A stretch of DNA of 64,000 nucleotides from JALYXI01 sp963716685 (GCA_963716685.1 CAVQTR010000006.1:434001-498000); one strand, 5' to 3'. Positions 8,664-18,949 are shown, counted from the first letter of the stretch. Notes: generated by a model from the letters alone, not told the origin. Numbers and translations are program-made.

Positions 8664-9503
8664 ATGAACGGACCACTCCAATCCATTGAGCAATGGGATG
8701 ACTTCGTCAAATCCCGCTACCAGCCGGAAAAGACCGAAGAGGAGTTCCGCAACTACCGCGCCGGGGTCAATCCCGTGGTTGAGCAGTTTTACCGAGAGAA
8801 CCACGCCCACCAGACGCTTGACTTCGTTCTCGCCAAAAAGGCCCAGTACACGCCGCTGAACAAGCGCCGCATGAGCGTGTGGGAGGCGATGGAGTATCTG
8901 AATACGCTGGTCGACGACAGCGACCCCGACACGGACCTCTCCCAAATCGAGCACCTGATGCAGACCTCCGAGGCGATTCGGCGGGACGGACATCCCCGGT
9001 GGTTCGTACTGACCGGCCTGATCCATGATTTGGGGAAGGTCCTTTGCCTGTATGGCGAGCCCCAGTGGTCTGTCGTGGGGGATACGTTCCCGGTCGGGTG
9101 CGCGTTCAGCGACAAAATCGTGTATCCCGAGTTTTTCGCTGCAAATGCGGATTCTCAGGTCCCGCAGTTGCAGACGCAGTACGGCATTTATTCAAAGAAC
9201 TGCGGTTTGCAGAACGTACATCTCTCCTGGGGCCACGACGAGTACCTGTACCACGTTACGAAGGATTACCTGCCGGAGCCGGCGCAGTACATGATTCGCT
9301 ACCACTCGTTCTATCCCGGTCACCGCGAACATGCCTACGATCATCTTCTGAGCGAACACGACCGGGAGATGTTCGAGTGGGTGCGCAAGTTCAATCCGTA
9401 CGACCTCTACTCCAAGAGCGCTGAACGCCCAGACGCCAACCGGCTGATGCCCTATTATCTGGATCTCATCGCCGAGTTCTTCCCCTCCGAACTACGCTGG
9501 TAG
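8664..9503 (+). CDS. myo-Inositol oxygenase (MIOX)
   Basis: Oxidises myo-inositol with O2 to D-glucuronate using a di-iron centre. All six iron ligands of the animal enzyme can be aligned (numbered from the upstream ATG at 8652): H101 in IEHLMQTSE, H125/D126 in LTGLIHDLGKVL, H195 in LSWGHDEYLY, H218 in RYHSFYPGH and D251 in FNPYDLY. The spacing matches mouse H98/H123/D124/H194/H220/D253. EPQWSVVGDTFPVGC is also nearly identical to eukaryotic MIOX. Start 8664 (MNGPLQSIEQW) is preferred because the ATG at 8652 lies within the TAAAAT box. No inositol dehydrogenase pathway genes are adjacent. Confidence 0.93.
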   Translation: MNGPLQSIEQWDDFVKSRYQPEKTEEEFRNYRAGVNPVVEQFYRENHAHQTLDFVLAKKAQYTPLNKRRMSVWEAMEYLNTLVDDSDPDTDLSQIEHLMQTSEAIRRDGHPRWFVLTGLIHDLGKVLCLYGEPQWSVVGDTFPVGCAFSDKIVYPEFFAANADSQVPQLQTQYGIYSKNCGLQNVHLSWGHDEYLYHVTKDYLPEPAQYMIRYHSFYPGHREHAYDHLLSEHDREMFEWVRKFNPYDLYSKSAERPDANRLMPYYLDLIAEFFPSELRW

Positions 9504-9581
9504 CGCCGCCAGCAAGCCGAATACCCGGGTCACTCGCAGAAGTGATACTTTAAACGACTACAGGATTTTTCAAAACTATTC

Positions 9582-10790
9582 ATGCGAACCCGGGTTCAGC
9601 TTGCCGGTGCGGCCCTTGCCGCTGCCAGTATGGTCTGCTGCGGCTGCGTGGGCAAAAGCTCGCCCCCGCCCAGTGGCAAAAAAGGCGGTGACGGCGTCCC
9701 TGTGACCGTTGCCAGTGTCATGCGGCGCGATGTTCCGGTGGAGGTTCAGGTAATTGGGAACGTCGAGGCCTATTCCGTCATCTCAATTAAGTCCCAGGTG
9801 GGCGGCGAACTGACCAAAGTCTACTTCCAGGAGGGTGATTACGTGAAGAAGGGCGACCGGCTCTTCACGATTGATCCACGCTCCTATGAGGCCCAGGTCC
9901 ACCAAGCGGAAGCCTCTTTGGCGCACAGTATTGCCCAATTGAGCCAGGCGGAGGCCAATCTGGCGCGGGATCAGGCACAGGCCAGGTACCAGGCGTCACA
10001 GGCAGACCGTTACGCCAATCTGCAAAAGGAAGGCGTGGTTTCGGTGGACCAGACCGAGCAGCTTCGCAGCGGCGCGGATGCTTCCGCCCAGGCCGTCACC
10101 GCGGATCGCGCTGCTATTGAGAGCGCCAAAGCCGATATCGCCGCGCAACGCGCAACTGTGGAGAACATGCGCATTCAGTACGGATATACCGATATCAAAG
10201 CGCCGGTGGACGGGCGCACCGGCAGTATCTCCGTCAAGCAGGGGAATGTGCTGAGTCCCAACACAGTGGAACTTGCCACCATTAATCAGGTTCAGCCGAT
10301 CTACGTGACCTTCGCCGTTCCGGAATCGCAGCTGCCGGACGTGAAAAAGTACATGGCGCAGCGCAAGCTCACCGTGGTCGCTTCCCCGCAGGATGAGAGT
10401 GTTCAACCGGAAACGGGAGTTCTTACGTTTGTCGACAATGCCGTCGATATGACCACCGGCACCATCAAGCTCAAGGCGACGTTTCCGAATGCCGACCGCA
10501 AACTCTGGCCGGGCGAATTCGTGCGCGTCAATCTGCGGCTCACCACGCAGCCGGATGCCCTGACCGTGCCCAATCAGGCGGTTCAGACGGGGCAGGACGG
10601 TCCGTTTGTTTACGTCGTAAAAGGCGATCACACCGTAGAGACGCGACAGGTTGTGACCGGAACCCGCGTGGATCAGGATCTGGTTTTGAACAGCGGTGTT
10701 CAGGCGGGCGAGACCGTGGTTACGGAAGGACAGCTGCGGCTGGCGCCGGGAACACGCGTGCAGATCCGCAAACAGAAGGCATCCAGCTAG
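9582..10790 (+). CDS. mdtA: RND efflux periplasmic adaptor lipoprotein (MdtA/AcrA-like)
   Basis: A 402-residue membrane-fusion protein that bridges the inner-membrane RND pump and an outer-membrane channel. The leader ends in a cluster of cysteines (SMVCCGC, around residue 18-23), consistent with lipid anchoring. Order seen: lipoyl/biotinyl-like half (VISIKSQVGGELTKVYFQEGDYVKKGD), a long coiled-coil hairpin rich in Ala/Gln (about 100-175), the second lipoyl half (DIKAPVDGRTGSISVKQGN), then beta-barrel and membrane-proximal domains. It is first in an operon with two RND pumps; 14 nt separate it from the next gene. No TolC-like gene is in the window. Confidence 0.92.
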   Translation: MRTRVQLAGAALAAASMVCCGCVGKSSPPPSGKKGGDGVPVTVASVMRRDVPVEVQVIGNVEAYSVISIKSQVGGELTKVYFQEGDYVKKGDRLFTIDPRSYEAQVHQAEASLAHSIAQLSQAEANLARDQAQARYQASQADRYANLQKEGVVSVDQTEQLRSGADASAQAVTADRAAIESAKADIAAQRATVENMRIQYGYTDIKAPVDGRTGSISVKQGNVLSPNTVELATINQVQPIYVTFAVPESQLPDVKKYMAQRKLTVVASPQDESVQPETGVLTFVDNAVDMTTGTIKLKATFPNADRKLWPGEFVRVNLRLTTQPDALTVPNQAVQTGQDGPFVYVVKGDHTVETRQVVTGTRVDQDLVLNSGVQAGETVVTEGQLRLAPGTRVQIRKQKASS

Positions 10791-10804
10791 CGCAGGAGCG
10801 CACC

Positions 10805-13800
10805 GTGAACTTCTCGGAAATCTTCATTCGTCGCCCCATCGCCACCAGCCTGCTGATGGCCGGCATTGCGTTGCTTGGGGTGGTAGCTTACCGCGCCCTG
10901 CCCGTCAGCGACCTTCCCACGGTCGATTTCCCCACCATCTCCGTAACGGCCAATCTACCTGGCGCGGACCCGGCGACCATGGCCTCATCGGTCGCCACTC
11001 CGCTCGAACGGCAGTTCACCACTATCGCCGGGCTGGATTCCATGACGTCCGTCAGCCAGACGGGCACCACCAGCATCACACTGCAGTTCGACCTGGACCG
11101 CAAAATCGATGGCGCCTCCGTGGATGTGCAGACCGCCATCAGCGAGGCAACTCCGCTGCTGCCGCCCGGACTCTCCTCGCCTCCTTCGTTTCGCAAGACC
11201 AATCCCGCCGACATGCCCATCATGTTCTTCGGCGTGATGACCGATTCCATGCCCCTGTGGGATCTGGACGAATATGCGGAAACCATGATTGCGCAGCGGC
11301 TCTCCATGGTGAGCGGGGTCGCACAGGTGGGCGTAATGGGACCGCAGAAGTACGCCGTCCACGTGCAAGCGGATCCGCGCAAGATGGCGGCTCTTCACAT
11401 CGGCATCGAGCAGCTGGCCAATGCCATCAACAGCTGGAACATCAATCTGCCCACCGGCACTCTTTACGGACCGCACGGCTCGTGGAATGTGCAGGCAAAC
11501 GGGCAGCTGATGAAGGCCCGTGATTACAACCCGATGGTGGTCGCCTGGCATAACGGTGCGCCCGTGCGCCTCGACCAGGTAGCGCACGTGATTGACAGCG
11601 TGGAAGACGATAAGAACCGTTCCTGGCTGGTGTACCCCGATGGCGCGCGCCGGGCGATCAATCTGATGATCATGCGCCAGCCCGGCAGCAACACCATTGA
11701 GGTGACGGACAACGTTAAAAAGCTGCTGCCGTCTTTCCAGGCGCTTCTTCCGCCCGCGGTGAAACTGGTGATTCGCGGCGACCGTTCGAAGAACATCCGT
11801 GATGCCTTCGTGGATATCAAAGTCACGATGATGGTGACCCTCGCGCTGGTCATCGGGGTCATCTTCATCTTTCTGCGGAACGTTTCGGCCACGTTCATTC
11901 CCACCATGGCGCTGCCGTTTTCGATCATCGGCACGTTCGCGGCGATGTACGTGATGGATTACAGCCTCGACAACCTCTCGACCATGGCGCTGATCCTGGC
12001 CGTTGGCTTCGTTGTGGACGATGCCATTGTGATGCTGGAAAACATCGTGCGGCATGTTGAGCGCGGCGAGACCCCTATGCAGGCGGCCCTAAACGGCTCG
12101 AAGGAGATTTCCTTCACCATCATTTCCATGACGGTGTCGCTCGCGGCTGTTTTCATTCCACTGCTGTTCATGGGTGGTATTCTGGGCCGGCTCTTTCGTG
12201 AATTTGCCGTCACTATCTGCGTCGCGATTCTGATTTCCGGTTTCGTTTCGGTCACTCTCACCCCCATGCTCTGCAGCCGCATTCTGCGCATCAGCAAGCG
12301 GCGCGGGGGCTTTTTCGATCGCACCATGGAAAGTTTTTTCGGCGCGCTGCATCGAGGGTATTCGTGGAGCCTGAGCTGGGTGCTGCGTTACAGACCGGTG
12401 ATGGGCGGCGTATTCGTGGTCGTGTTGGTCTGCACCGTGTTTCTGTACGCCAAAATTCCTAAGGGCTTCATGCCCGATACGGACAACGACTCCATCTCGG
12501 TCAATACCGAGGCCGCACAGGGTACTTCGTTCTATGAAATGGTGAAGCTGCAGGAGCGCGTGAACGAGGTGTTCCGCAAAGATCCCAACATCGACACCTT
12601 TATGTCAAGCGTGGGAGCGGGCATGGGCGGCTCCGGCGGGCCCAACGGCCGCATGTATCTGCAGCTGAAACCGCGGAAGCAACGCGAGCTGGACGTCACG
12701 CACGTCATCGAAGAACTCCGTCCGAAGGTATCGGGCTTTCCCGGCATGCGCGTTTTCATGACCATTCCACCTATTATCCGCATGGGCGGCCGCGGCTCTA
12801 AGAGTTCGTACGAATTCACTATCCAGGGCCCCGATACGGCAAAGCTCTACACCGAAGCGGACAAGCTGATGGGCGAAATCGCCAAGCTGCCGATCATACA
12901 GGATGTCACCACGGACGCCCAACTGAAAAACCCGCGCGTGAATCTGGTAATCGACCGCGACAAGGCCGCGGCGCTGCAGATCAACGCGCAGCAGATCGAA
13001 ACCGCTCTGTATGGCGGCTATGGCCCCAGCTGGGTTTCCACCATCTACGCCCCCACCAATCAGTACAAGGTTCTTCTGGAACTGGATCCCAAGTTTCAGT
13101 CCCACGCGGATTCTCTGCAGGAGGTTTACCTCAAGTCCCTGACCGGTCAGCTGGTGCCCCTGAGCGCGCTGGTGAAACAGAAAGAGGACTCCGGGCCGCT
13201 GAGCATCAACCATTCCGGCCAGCTTCCCTCCGTCACCATCTCCTTCAATCTGAAACCCGGCATCGCGCTGGGCGAGGCAGTGGATCAGATTGGCGATCTC
13301 GCGGTGAAGTTTCTCCCCGCGAACTTCACCACCAGCTTCACCGGGACCGCGCGCGCATTCCAGAGTTCGCTGAAGAACATGGGGCTCCTGCTGCTGATCG
13401 CCATCGCGGTCGTGTACATCGTGTTGGGCGTGCTGTACGAGAGCTACATTCACCCGCTGACGATTCTCTCCGGTCTGCCCTCGGCCGGCTTCGGCGCGTT
13501 GCTGACTCTGATGTGCTTCGGGATCGATCTGAATATCTACTCGTTCGTCGGCCTCATCATGCTGATCGGCATCGTGATGAAGAATGCCATCATGCAGCTC
13601 GATTTCGCGCTGGCCGCCGAGCGCAACGAAGGCAAATCTCCCGCTGAAGCGATTCACGAAGGCTGCCTGACGCGCTTCCGACCCATCATGATGACCACCA
13701 TGTCAGCCATGCTGGGCGCGCTGCCGATGGCTCTTGGCTACGGAGCGGGCGGCGAGGCGCGCCGTCCTTTGGGTGTTGCTGTAGTGGGCGGCCTGATGTT

Positions 13801-13918
13801 CTCTCAGCTCATCACTTTGTATCTGACACCGGTGGTTTATACCTATATGGCGGCCGTTCTGCAGCGCACGCGAAGGAGTTCCGCGCCGGTTCCTGAGCTG
13901 ATCGGGGCGCGTTCGTGA
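10805..13918 (+). CDS. mdtB: RND multidrug efflux transporter, MdtB-like
   Basis: A 1037-residue HAE1-type proton-driven inner-membrane pump. It has 12 membrane segments in the usual layout: TM1 at about 12-30, two large periplasmic loops, and the TM4 acidic pair in GFVVDDAIVMLENIVRH that relays protons. GTG start with an AGGAG ribosome site 7 nt upstream. It overlaps the next gene by 4 bp (GTGA). Two consecutive, about 50%-similar pump genes after one adaptor are typical of mdtABC, where MdtB and MdtC form a heterotrimer; that assembly is inferred here. Confidence 0.93.
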   Translation: MNFSEIFIRRPIATSLLMAGIALLGVVAYRALPVSDLPTVDFPTISVTANLPGADPATMASSVATPLERQFTTIAGLDSMTSVSQTGTTSITLQFDLDRKIDGASVDVQTAISEATPLLPPGLSSPPSFRKTNPADMPIMFFGVMTDSMPLWDLDEYAETMIAQRLSMVSGVAQVGVMGPQKYAVHVQADPRKMAALHIGIEQLANAINSWNINLPTGTLYGPHGSWNVQANGQLMKARDYNPMVVAWHNGAPVRLDQVAHVIDSVEDDKNRSWLVYPDGARRAINLMIMRQPGSNTIEVTDNVKKLLPSFQALLPPAVKLVIRGDRSKNIRDAFVDIKVTMMVTLALVIGVIFIFLRNVSATFIPTMALPFSIIGTFAAMYVMDYSLDNLSTMALILAVGFVVDDAIVMLENIVRHVERGETPMQAALNGSKEISFTIISMTVSLAAVFIPLLFMGGILGRLFREFAVTICVAILISGFVSVTLTPMLCSRILRISKRRGGFFDRTMESFFGALHRGYSWSLSWVLRYRPVMGGVFVVVLVCTVFLYAKIPKGFMPDTDNDSISVNTEAAQGTSFYEMVKLQERVNEVFRKDPNIDTFMSSVGAGMGGSGGPNGRMYLQLKPRKQRELDVTHVIEELRPKVSGFPGMRVFMTIPPIIRMGGRGSKSSYEFTIQGPDTAKLYTEADKLMGEIAKLPIIQDVTTDAQLKNPRVNLVIDRDKAAALQINAQQIETALYGGYGPSWVSTIYAPTNQYKVLLELDPKFQSHADSLQEVYLKSLTGQLVPLSALVKQKEDSGPLSINHSGQLPSVTISFNLKPGIALGEAVDQIGDLAVKFLPANFTTSFTGTARAFQSSLKNMGLLLLIAIAVVYIVLGVLYESYIHPLTILSGLPSAGFGALLTLMCFGIDLNIYSFVGLIMLIGIVMKNAIMQLDFALAAERNEGKSPAEAIHEGCLTRFRPIMMTTMSAMLGALPMALGYGAGGEARRPLGVAVVGGLMFSQLITLYLTPVVYTYMAAVLQRTRRSSAPVPELIGARS

Positions 13919-16900
13919 ACATCTCCGAGGGATTCATTCGCCGGCCCATCGCGACCAGCCTGATGATGGTTGCCATCGCGCTGTTCGGGATGGTGGCTTA
14001 TCGTTCGCTTGCCGTGAGCGATCTCCCGAACGTCGACCTGCCGACGCTGCTGGTCACCGCATCGCTTCCTGGCGCCAGTCCCGACACAATGGCGTCCGCG
14101 GTAGCGACGCCTCTCGAAAATCAGTTCTCATTAATCGCGGGGCTGGAATCCATGACGTCGACCAACTCGCTTGGCTCCACGCAGGTGACCCTCGAGTTCG
14201 ATCTGAGCCGGAATCTGGATGGCGCGGCGGTGGACGTGCAGGCCGCTATCACCCAGGCCGCGCGCCTGCTGCCCACCGGCATGCCAACGCCGCCCACTTT
14301 CACCAAGGTGAACCCGGCGGATCAGCCGATCCTGTACCTCGCGCTCACTTCAGCCACGCTGCCGCTTTACAAGCTCGATGATTACGCCGAGATCCGGGTG
14401 GCGCAGCGCGTCTCCATGATCAGTGGCGTCGCGCAGGTTCAGGTGCTGGGCGCCCAGAAATTCGCCGTGCATGTCCAGATGGATCCGCATGCGATGGCCG
14501 CGCGCCAGGTTGGCATCAATGAAGTACAGACCGCTTTGCAGAGCTGGAATGTCAACCTGCCGACCGGCACCATTAACGGCCCCAAGCGAGCGTTCACCCT
14601 GCAGGCCACCGGTCAGCTCGCCTCGGCGGAAGAATACAAGTCGCTTGTGGTGGCTTACCGGAAGGGTTCTCCCGTCCGCCTTGAAGAACTCGGGCACGTG
14701 ATTGACAGCGTGGAAGACGACAAAACCGCATCTTGGTTTTACACCCACAAAGGCAATGAACGCGCCATCGTGCTCGGCATTCAGCGCCAGCCCGGCACCA
14801 ACACCATCGAAGTAACGGACTCCATTAAACGTTTGCTGCCGGCCTTCCGCGCGGAACTGCCGCCCTCCGTCACGATGGAAATCCTCTATGACCGGTCCGA
14901 CACCATTCGCGAGTCTTATCACGACGTGCAGTTCACCATGCTGCTCACGCTCGGGCTGATCGTGATGGTGATCTTTCTGTTCCTTCGCAATGTTTCCGCC
15001 ACCATCATTCCCAGCCTGGCGCTGCCGTTCTCCATCATCGGAACGTTCGCCGTGATGTACCTGCTGCATTACAGCCTGGACAACCTGTCTATGATGGCGC
15101 TGATTCTGTCGATCGGCTTTGTGGTGGACGACGCCATCGTGATGCTCGAAAACATCGTGCGCCACATGGAAATGGGAGTGCCGCCCATGGAAGCCTCGCT
15201 CGTGGGGTCGAAGGAAATCGGGTTCACCATCGTTTCCATGACGCTGTCGCTGGCCGCCGTGTTCATTCCGGTGCTGTTCATGGGCGGCATCCTGGGACGG
15301 CTCTTCAAAGAGTTCGCCGTCACCATCTGCGTGGCGATTTTGATCTCCGGTGTGGTCTCCATCACCCTTACTCCCATGCTCTGCAGCCGCTTCCTCAAGC
15401 CGCTGCATCACGGAAGCCGTTCGTGGTTCTACAACGTGACGGAACGGTTCTTCGACCGCTGGCTGCATCTTTACGATCTCTCGCTGCAATGGGTACTGCG
15501 ATACCGTGCGCTCACCATGGCGTTTTCGGCTGTGGTGCTGGTGGCAACGGTGTGGATGTTCATCGTCATCCCCAAAGGATTCATTCCCGATCAGGATACC
15601 GATCAAATAGCGGCGGTCACCGAAGCGTCGCAGGGAACGTCCTTCAAGCAAATGGTGGAGTATCAGAAGGCCGTCGCACAGATCGTCAGCGAAGATCCGA
15701 ACGTCGAGGCACTCACATCGAGCATCGGCGGCGCGGCTGCGACCACTCTCGGCGGTCCGAATTACGGCCAGTTGGTGGTTCATCTGAAGCCGCGGGCGGA
15801 GCGCACAATTCTGGTCAACGATGTCATTGCCGGCCTGCGGCCGAAGCTGGCCACTCTTCCTGGAATGCGCGTTTATCTGCAGAATCCGCCAACCGTGCGG
15901 ATTGGCGGTCAGGTGACGAAGAGCCTGTATCAGTTCTCGATGCAGTCTCCGGACAAGCCCGAACTCTATGCGCAGTCCGAACGGCTGCGCCACGAAGTGG
16001 AGAAGATCCCCGGGCTGCAGGACGTTACCACCGATCTTGCCATCTCAGCCCCGCAGGTGAACATAACCATAGACCGCGATAAGGCGGCCTCCCTGCAGGT
16101 GAGTGCGCAGCAGATTGAAGACGCCCTCTACGATTCCTACGGCACGCGCTGGGTGTCCACTATCTACGCCGCCGTGAACGAATACAAGGTGCTGCTGGAG
16201 CTGGAGCCGCGGTATCAGGCCGATCCGCGCGCGCTTTCGCTGCTCTACTTCAAATCCGCACCCGGCCAGCTGATTCCGCTCGACACGCTGGCGAAGATGA
16301 GCGAAATGGTGGGTCCGCAGGCCGTCAATCACTTTGGCCAGTTGCCGGCAGTTACACTTTCGTTCGACCTGAAACCGGGCGCCGCATTAGGAGATGCCAC
16401 ATCGAAGGTGCGGAAGGTAGCCGACCAGACACTCCCCGTCACCATCAGCACCAATTTCCAGGGAGCGGCGAAGGCCTTCGAAAGCTCTCTCGGCAACCTC
16501 TCCGTGCTGCTGCTGGTCGCGATTATGGTGGTTTACATCGTCCTCGGGATCCTGTACGAGAGCTACATTCACCCCCTCACGATTCTCTCCGGCCTTCCCT
16601 CGGCCGGTTTTGGCGCGCTGGTGACCCTGTTTCTGTTCCACATGGATCTGAACATCTACGCGTTCGTAGGACTCATCATGCTCATCGGCATCGTGAAGAA
16701 GAACGCGATCATGCAGATCGATTTCGCTCTGGACGCCGAGCGCGGCGGCATGACCTCCCGCGAAGCCATCTACCAAGGCTGTTTGATTCGGTTTCGTCCC
16801 ATCATGATGACCACCATGGCGGCCCTGCTCGGCGCGGTGCCCATCGCGATCGGCTACGGCGCCGGCGGAGAAGCCCGGCAGCCGTTGGGCCTCGTAGTGG

Positions 16901-17040
16901 TCGGCGGCCTCATGTTCTCTCAGCTGGTCACTTTGTATCTAACGCCGGTCGTCTACACGTACCTCGCAGGCGCGCACGGCGGCCGCAAAAAGAAGAAAAC
17001 CACGCCCGAGCTGTTACCGGAACCGCAGTACGCTGATTGA
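13915..17040 (+). CDS. mdtC: RND multidrug efflux transporter, MdtC-like
   Basis: A 1041-residue HAE1-type RND pump, paralogous to the upstream gene along its full length (same opening FIRRPIATSLMM, same TM4 GFVVDDAIVMLENIVRHME, same FVGLIMLIGIVKKNAIMQ near TM11). GTG start overlapping the previous stop by 4 bp, so translation is coupled. Likely partners are the adaptor and the first pump. Its 3' end overlaps the convergent glycosidase-like gene by 27 bp, so no terminator lies between them. Confidence 0.93.
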   Translation: MNISEGFIRRPIATSLMMVAIALFGMVAYRSLAVSDLPNVDLPTLLVTASLPGASPDTMASAVATPLENQFSLIAGLESMTSTNSLGSTQVTLEFDLSRNLDGAAVDVQAAITQAARLLPTGMPTPPTFTKVNPADQPILYLALTSATLPLYKLDDYAEIRVAQRVSMISGVAQVQVLGAQKFAVHVQMDPHAMAARQVGINEVQTALQSWNVNLPTGTINGPKRAFTLQATGQLASAEEYKSLVVAYRKGSPVRLEELGHVIDSVEDDKTASWFYTHKGNERAIVLGIQRQPGTNTIEVTDSIKRLLPAFRAELPPSVTMEILYDRSDTIRESYHDVQFTMLLTLGLIVMVIFLFLRNVSATIIPSLALPFSIIGTFAVMYLLHYSLDNLSMMALILSIGFVVDDAIVMLENIVRHMEMGVPPMEASLVGSKEIGFTIVSMTLSLAAVFIPVLFMGGILGRLFKEFAVTICVAILISGVVSITLTPMLCSRFLKPLHHGSRSWFYNVTERFFDRWLHLYDLSLQWVLRYRALTMAFSAVVLVATVWMFIVIPKGFIPDQDTDQIAAVTEASQGTSFKQMVEYQKAVAQIVSEDPNVEALTSSIGGAAATTLGGPNYGQLVVHLKPRAERTILVNDVIAGLRPKLATLPGMRVYLQNPPTVRIGGQVTKSLYQFSMQSPDKPELYAQSERLRHEVEKIPGLQDVTTDLAISAPQVNITIDRDKAASLQVSAQQIEDALYDSYGTRWVSTIYAAVNEYKVLLELEPRYQADPRALSLLYFKSAPGQLIPLDTLAKMSEMVGPQAVNHFGQLPAVTLSFDLKPGAALGDATSKVRKVADQTLPVTISTNFQGAAKAFESSLGNLSVLLLVAIMVVYIVLGILYESYIHPLTILSGLPSAGFGALVTLFLFHMDLNIYAFVGLIMLIGIVKKNAIMQIDFALDAERGGMTSREAIYQGCLIRFRPIMMTTMAALLGAVPIAIGYGAGGEARQPLGLVVVGGLMFSQLVTLYLTPVVYTYLAGAHGGRKKKKTTPELLPEPQYAD

Positions 17041-18948
17041 GAGCGGCGGGAGCTTCACTCCTGCGCTTACCTGCACACTGGTAAACACCGGCGGTTCGTT
17101 CCTGACCGGCCTACCTTTCTCCTTGTGAGCCCGCCACTGGTATTGGTCCCGGGAATACTGATACAGCTGACCTTCGCCCGCGCCTCGATCAAGATGAACC
17201 GTGTGCGCCGTGTTTGTCGACCGGTTTAACAGCAGCACGGACCACGTGCCATCCGGCCGAAGCAGCGCAAATGCTCCCACCTGCGGATCGCTGGTGGTGG
17301 TCGCCAGCATTTGGTGCACACCTCCGCCCGGCTGCGCCCACTGTTTCGCCAGCAACTGCGCGCCGAAAAACGTGGCCAGCTTCATCGGCTGTGCCTCGCC
17401 GGAACCCTGAAGGAACAGCATGTTGTTTCCCCACGAACAGTGCTTCTCATTCAGCAGTTCGTTCGGTTCGTAGCCGTAAAGGTAAGCGCGGTTGCCGCCC
17501 TGCGCCAGAAAGGTTCCCACGATATCCGCGTTGATCAGGGCGCCACTGAGATCCACTTCCGGCTCCGCGCTATAAGCGGAATAGCCGTATTCCGTGATGT
17601 AGCGCGGCACCGTGCGCGGTAATCCGTCCGCTTCCAAACGCGCCAGCGCCCTTTTTAGAATCTCGGGTCCATGCAGCAGCTGCGGCTCCACCGGCGCGCA
17701 GACTTCGTCAAACGGATACCACTCGAAGGAGAAGAAATCCACAGCGTTCTTTAGGTAAGAGAACAGGCGTTTCGTCCACGACGGATCGGGATACTGATCC
17801 GCCTGAAGCAGCACCAGGCTGGGTCCGCCGATCTTCAAACCCGGGTCTACCGCGCGCAGCGCCTTCGACCAGCGCAGAAAGAGATTGCCGTACAACTCCG
17901 GTGGTATATTCTGCTCTTCCGGCTCCTCGCCAAGCTCCACTTCGTTCACGGCGAAACCGCGTGCTTTCAGATAACGAATCTCCGCGGCGGCATCTTCGGG
18001 GTTTTCGTAAAGCACCGGCACAGGCACCAACACGGGCAGTCCGTTGGTAAGACCGCTTTGGAACACGCGGTCGAATCCCGGCTGTTCAACGCGTGGATCG
18101 AGATCCGCCGCACGGTGCCAGCAATCAGTGGAAGACACAATCATCAGCGTCTGCCGTTTGCCGTTGGCCGCGTGCCGGATCGCATCATGCAGCCTGCCGT
18201 GGCTATCCATCATTCCGGCTTCAACTTCACGGATAGCGAAACCCATGGCATCGCGCGGGTCACGGGATTCTGCGGGTGCGGTGTGCGTGCTCTTTAACAT
18301 CAGAATGCGCAGCCAGCGAACAGGCGTGGTGACGTCTGCGAGCTTCTGCCAGCGGGTGTCCGGAGGCAAATCTGAGCCGGCATCCGGCGAGTACTGAAAC
18401 ACAAACTCCGAAGCCGCCGGAAGTCCCCACATCACGCGGATGGCGTTTACCGGAGTGAGCCGCTGGAAGTCGATGGCGACCCATTGCGGCTCTCCATCCA
18501 GGTACGGATTGCTCTTCCAAAAGGAATCCAGATCGCCATCGTCCAGCCGTGAATAGCCATCGTTGTTGGCCTGGTCCTGCGTGTTGCCCCGCCGCGGCAA
18601 CCGGTAGCCGTACGAGACATCGATCGGCTCGCCCGGACGGTCGTCCGAAACCCAGTAACCCTGCTGACGCCCGGCATCGCTCCACCTCCCTTTTGAATTC
18701 CAGTGCCAGGCTTCGCCAGCCAGTTCGGTACGAAGGCGGTAAGTCAGCGGCTGCAGTCCCGCGCTCCTCATCAGAGCGACATTGGCCGGGCTCAAAAACC
18801 GTGCCACCTCGCCGTGTTCGTGCCCATCAATGCCCGCTCCCAGCGCAATGGCGGGATCAAACCGATTCACCACCTGACCGGAGATGCTGACGGTTACCGG
18901 CTGGGCAAACACTGTCGCCGCAATCGCGCCCAGCAAAAGGACTCGCAC
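17014..18948 (-). CDS. Secreted glycosidase-like protein with discoidin-like module
   Basis: About 644 residues. I chose the GTG at 18948 over the ATG at 19026: it opens a signal peptide (VRVLLLGAIAATVFAQ), avoids running through the metF start, and has TACACT 7 nt upstream. An F5/8-type (discoidin-like) segment is suggested by LDDGDLDSFWKSNPYLDGEPQWVAIDFQ. The second half looks like a TIM-barrel clan GH-A hydrolase, with a candidate acid/base Glu in VNEVELGEEPEEQ and a candidate nucleophile in RYITEYGYSAY. A C-terminal beta domain follows. It probably acts on glycans outside the cytoplasm; family and substrate are uncertain. Confidence 0.72.
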   Translation of the reverse strand: MRVLLLGAIAATVFAQPVTVSISGQVVNRFDPAIALGAGIDGHEHGEVARFLSPANVALMRSAGLQPLTYRLRTELAGEAWHWNSKGRWSDAGRQQGYWVSDDRPGEPIDVSYGYRLPRRGNTQDQANNDGYSRLDDGDLDSFWKSNPYLDGEPQWVAIDFQRLTPVNAIRVMWGLPAASEFVFQYSPDAGSDLPPDTRWQKLADVTTPVRWLRILMLKSTHTAPAESRDPRDAMGFAIREVEAGMMDSHGRLHDAIRHAANGKRQTLMIVSSTDCWHRAADLDPRVEQPGFDRVFQSGLTNGLPVLVPVPVLYENPEDAAAEIRYLKARGFAVNEVELGEEPEEQNIPPELYGNLFLRWSKALRAVDPGLKIGGPSLVLLQADQYPDPSWTKRLFSYLKNAVDFFSFEWYPFDEVCAPVEPQLLHGPEILKRALARLEADGLPRTVPRYITEYGYSAYSAEPEVDLSGALINADIVGTFLAQGGNRAYLYGYEPNELLNEKHCSWGNNMLFLQGSGEAQPMKLATFFGAQLLAKQWAQPGGGVHQMLATTTSDPQVGAFALLRPDGTWSVLLLNRSTNTAHTVHLDRGAGEGQLYQYSRDQYQWRAHKEKGRPVRNEPPVFTSVQVSAGVKLPPLSISVLRFR

Positions 18949-18949
18949 G

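Noticed and set aside
14350..15993. A 547-codon open frame on the minus strand inside mdtC (and similar long antisense frames in mdtB)
   Set aside because: It is rich in His/Arg/Gln/Asp as expected from the antisense of a GC-rich membrane-protein gene and has no recognisable domain.
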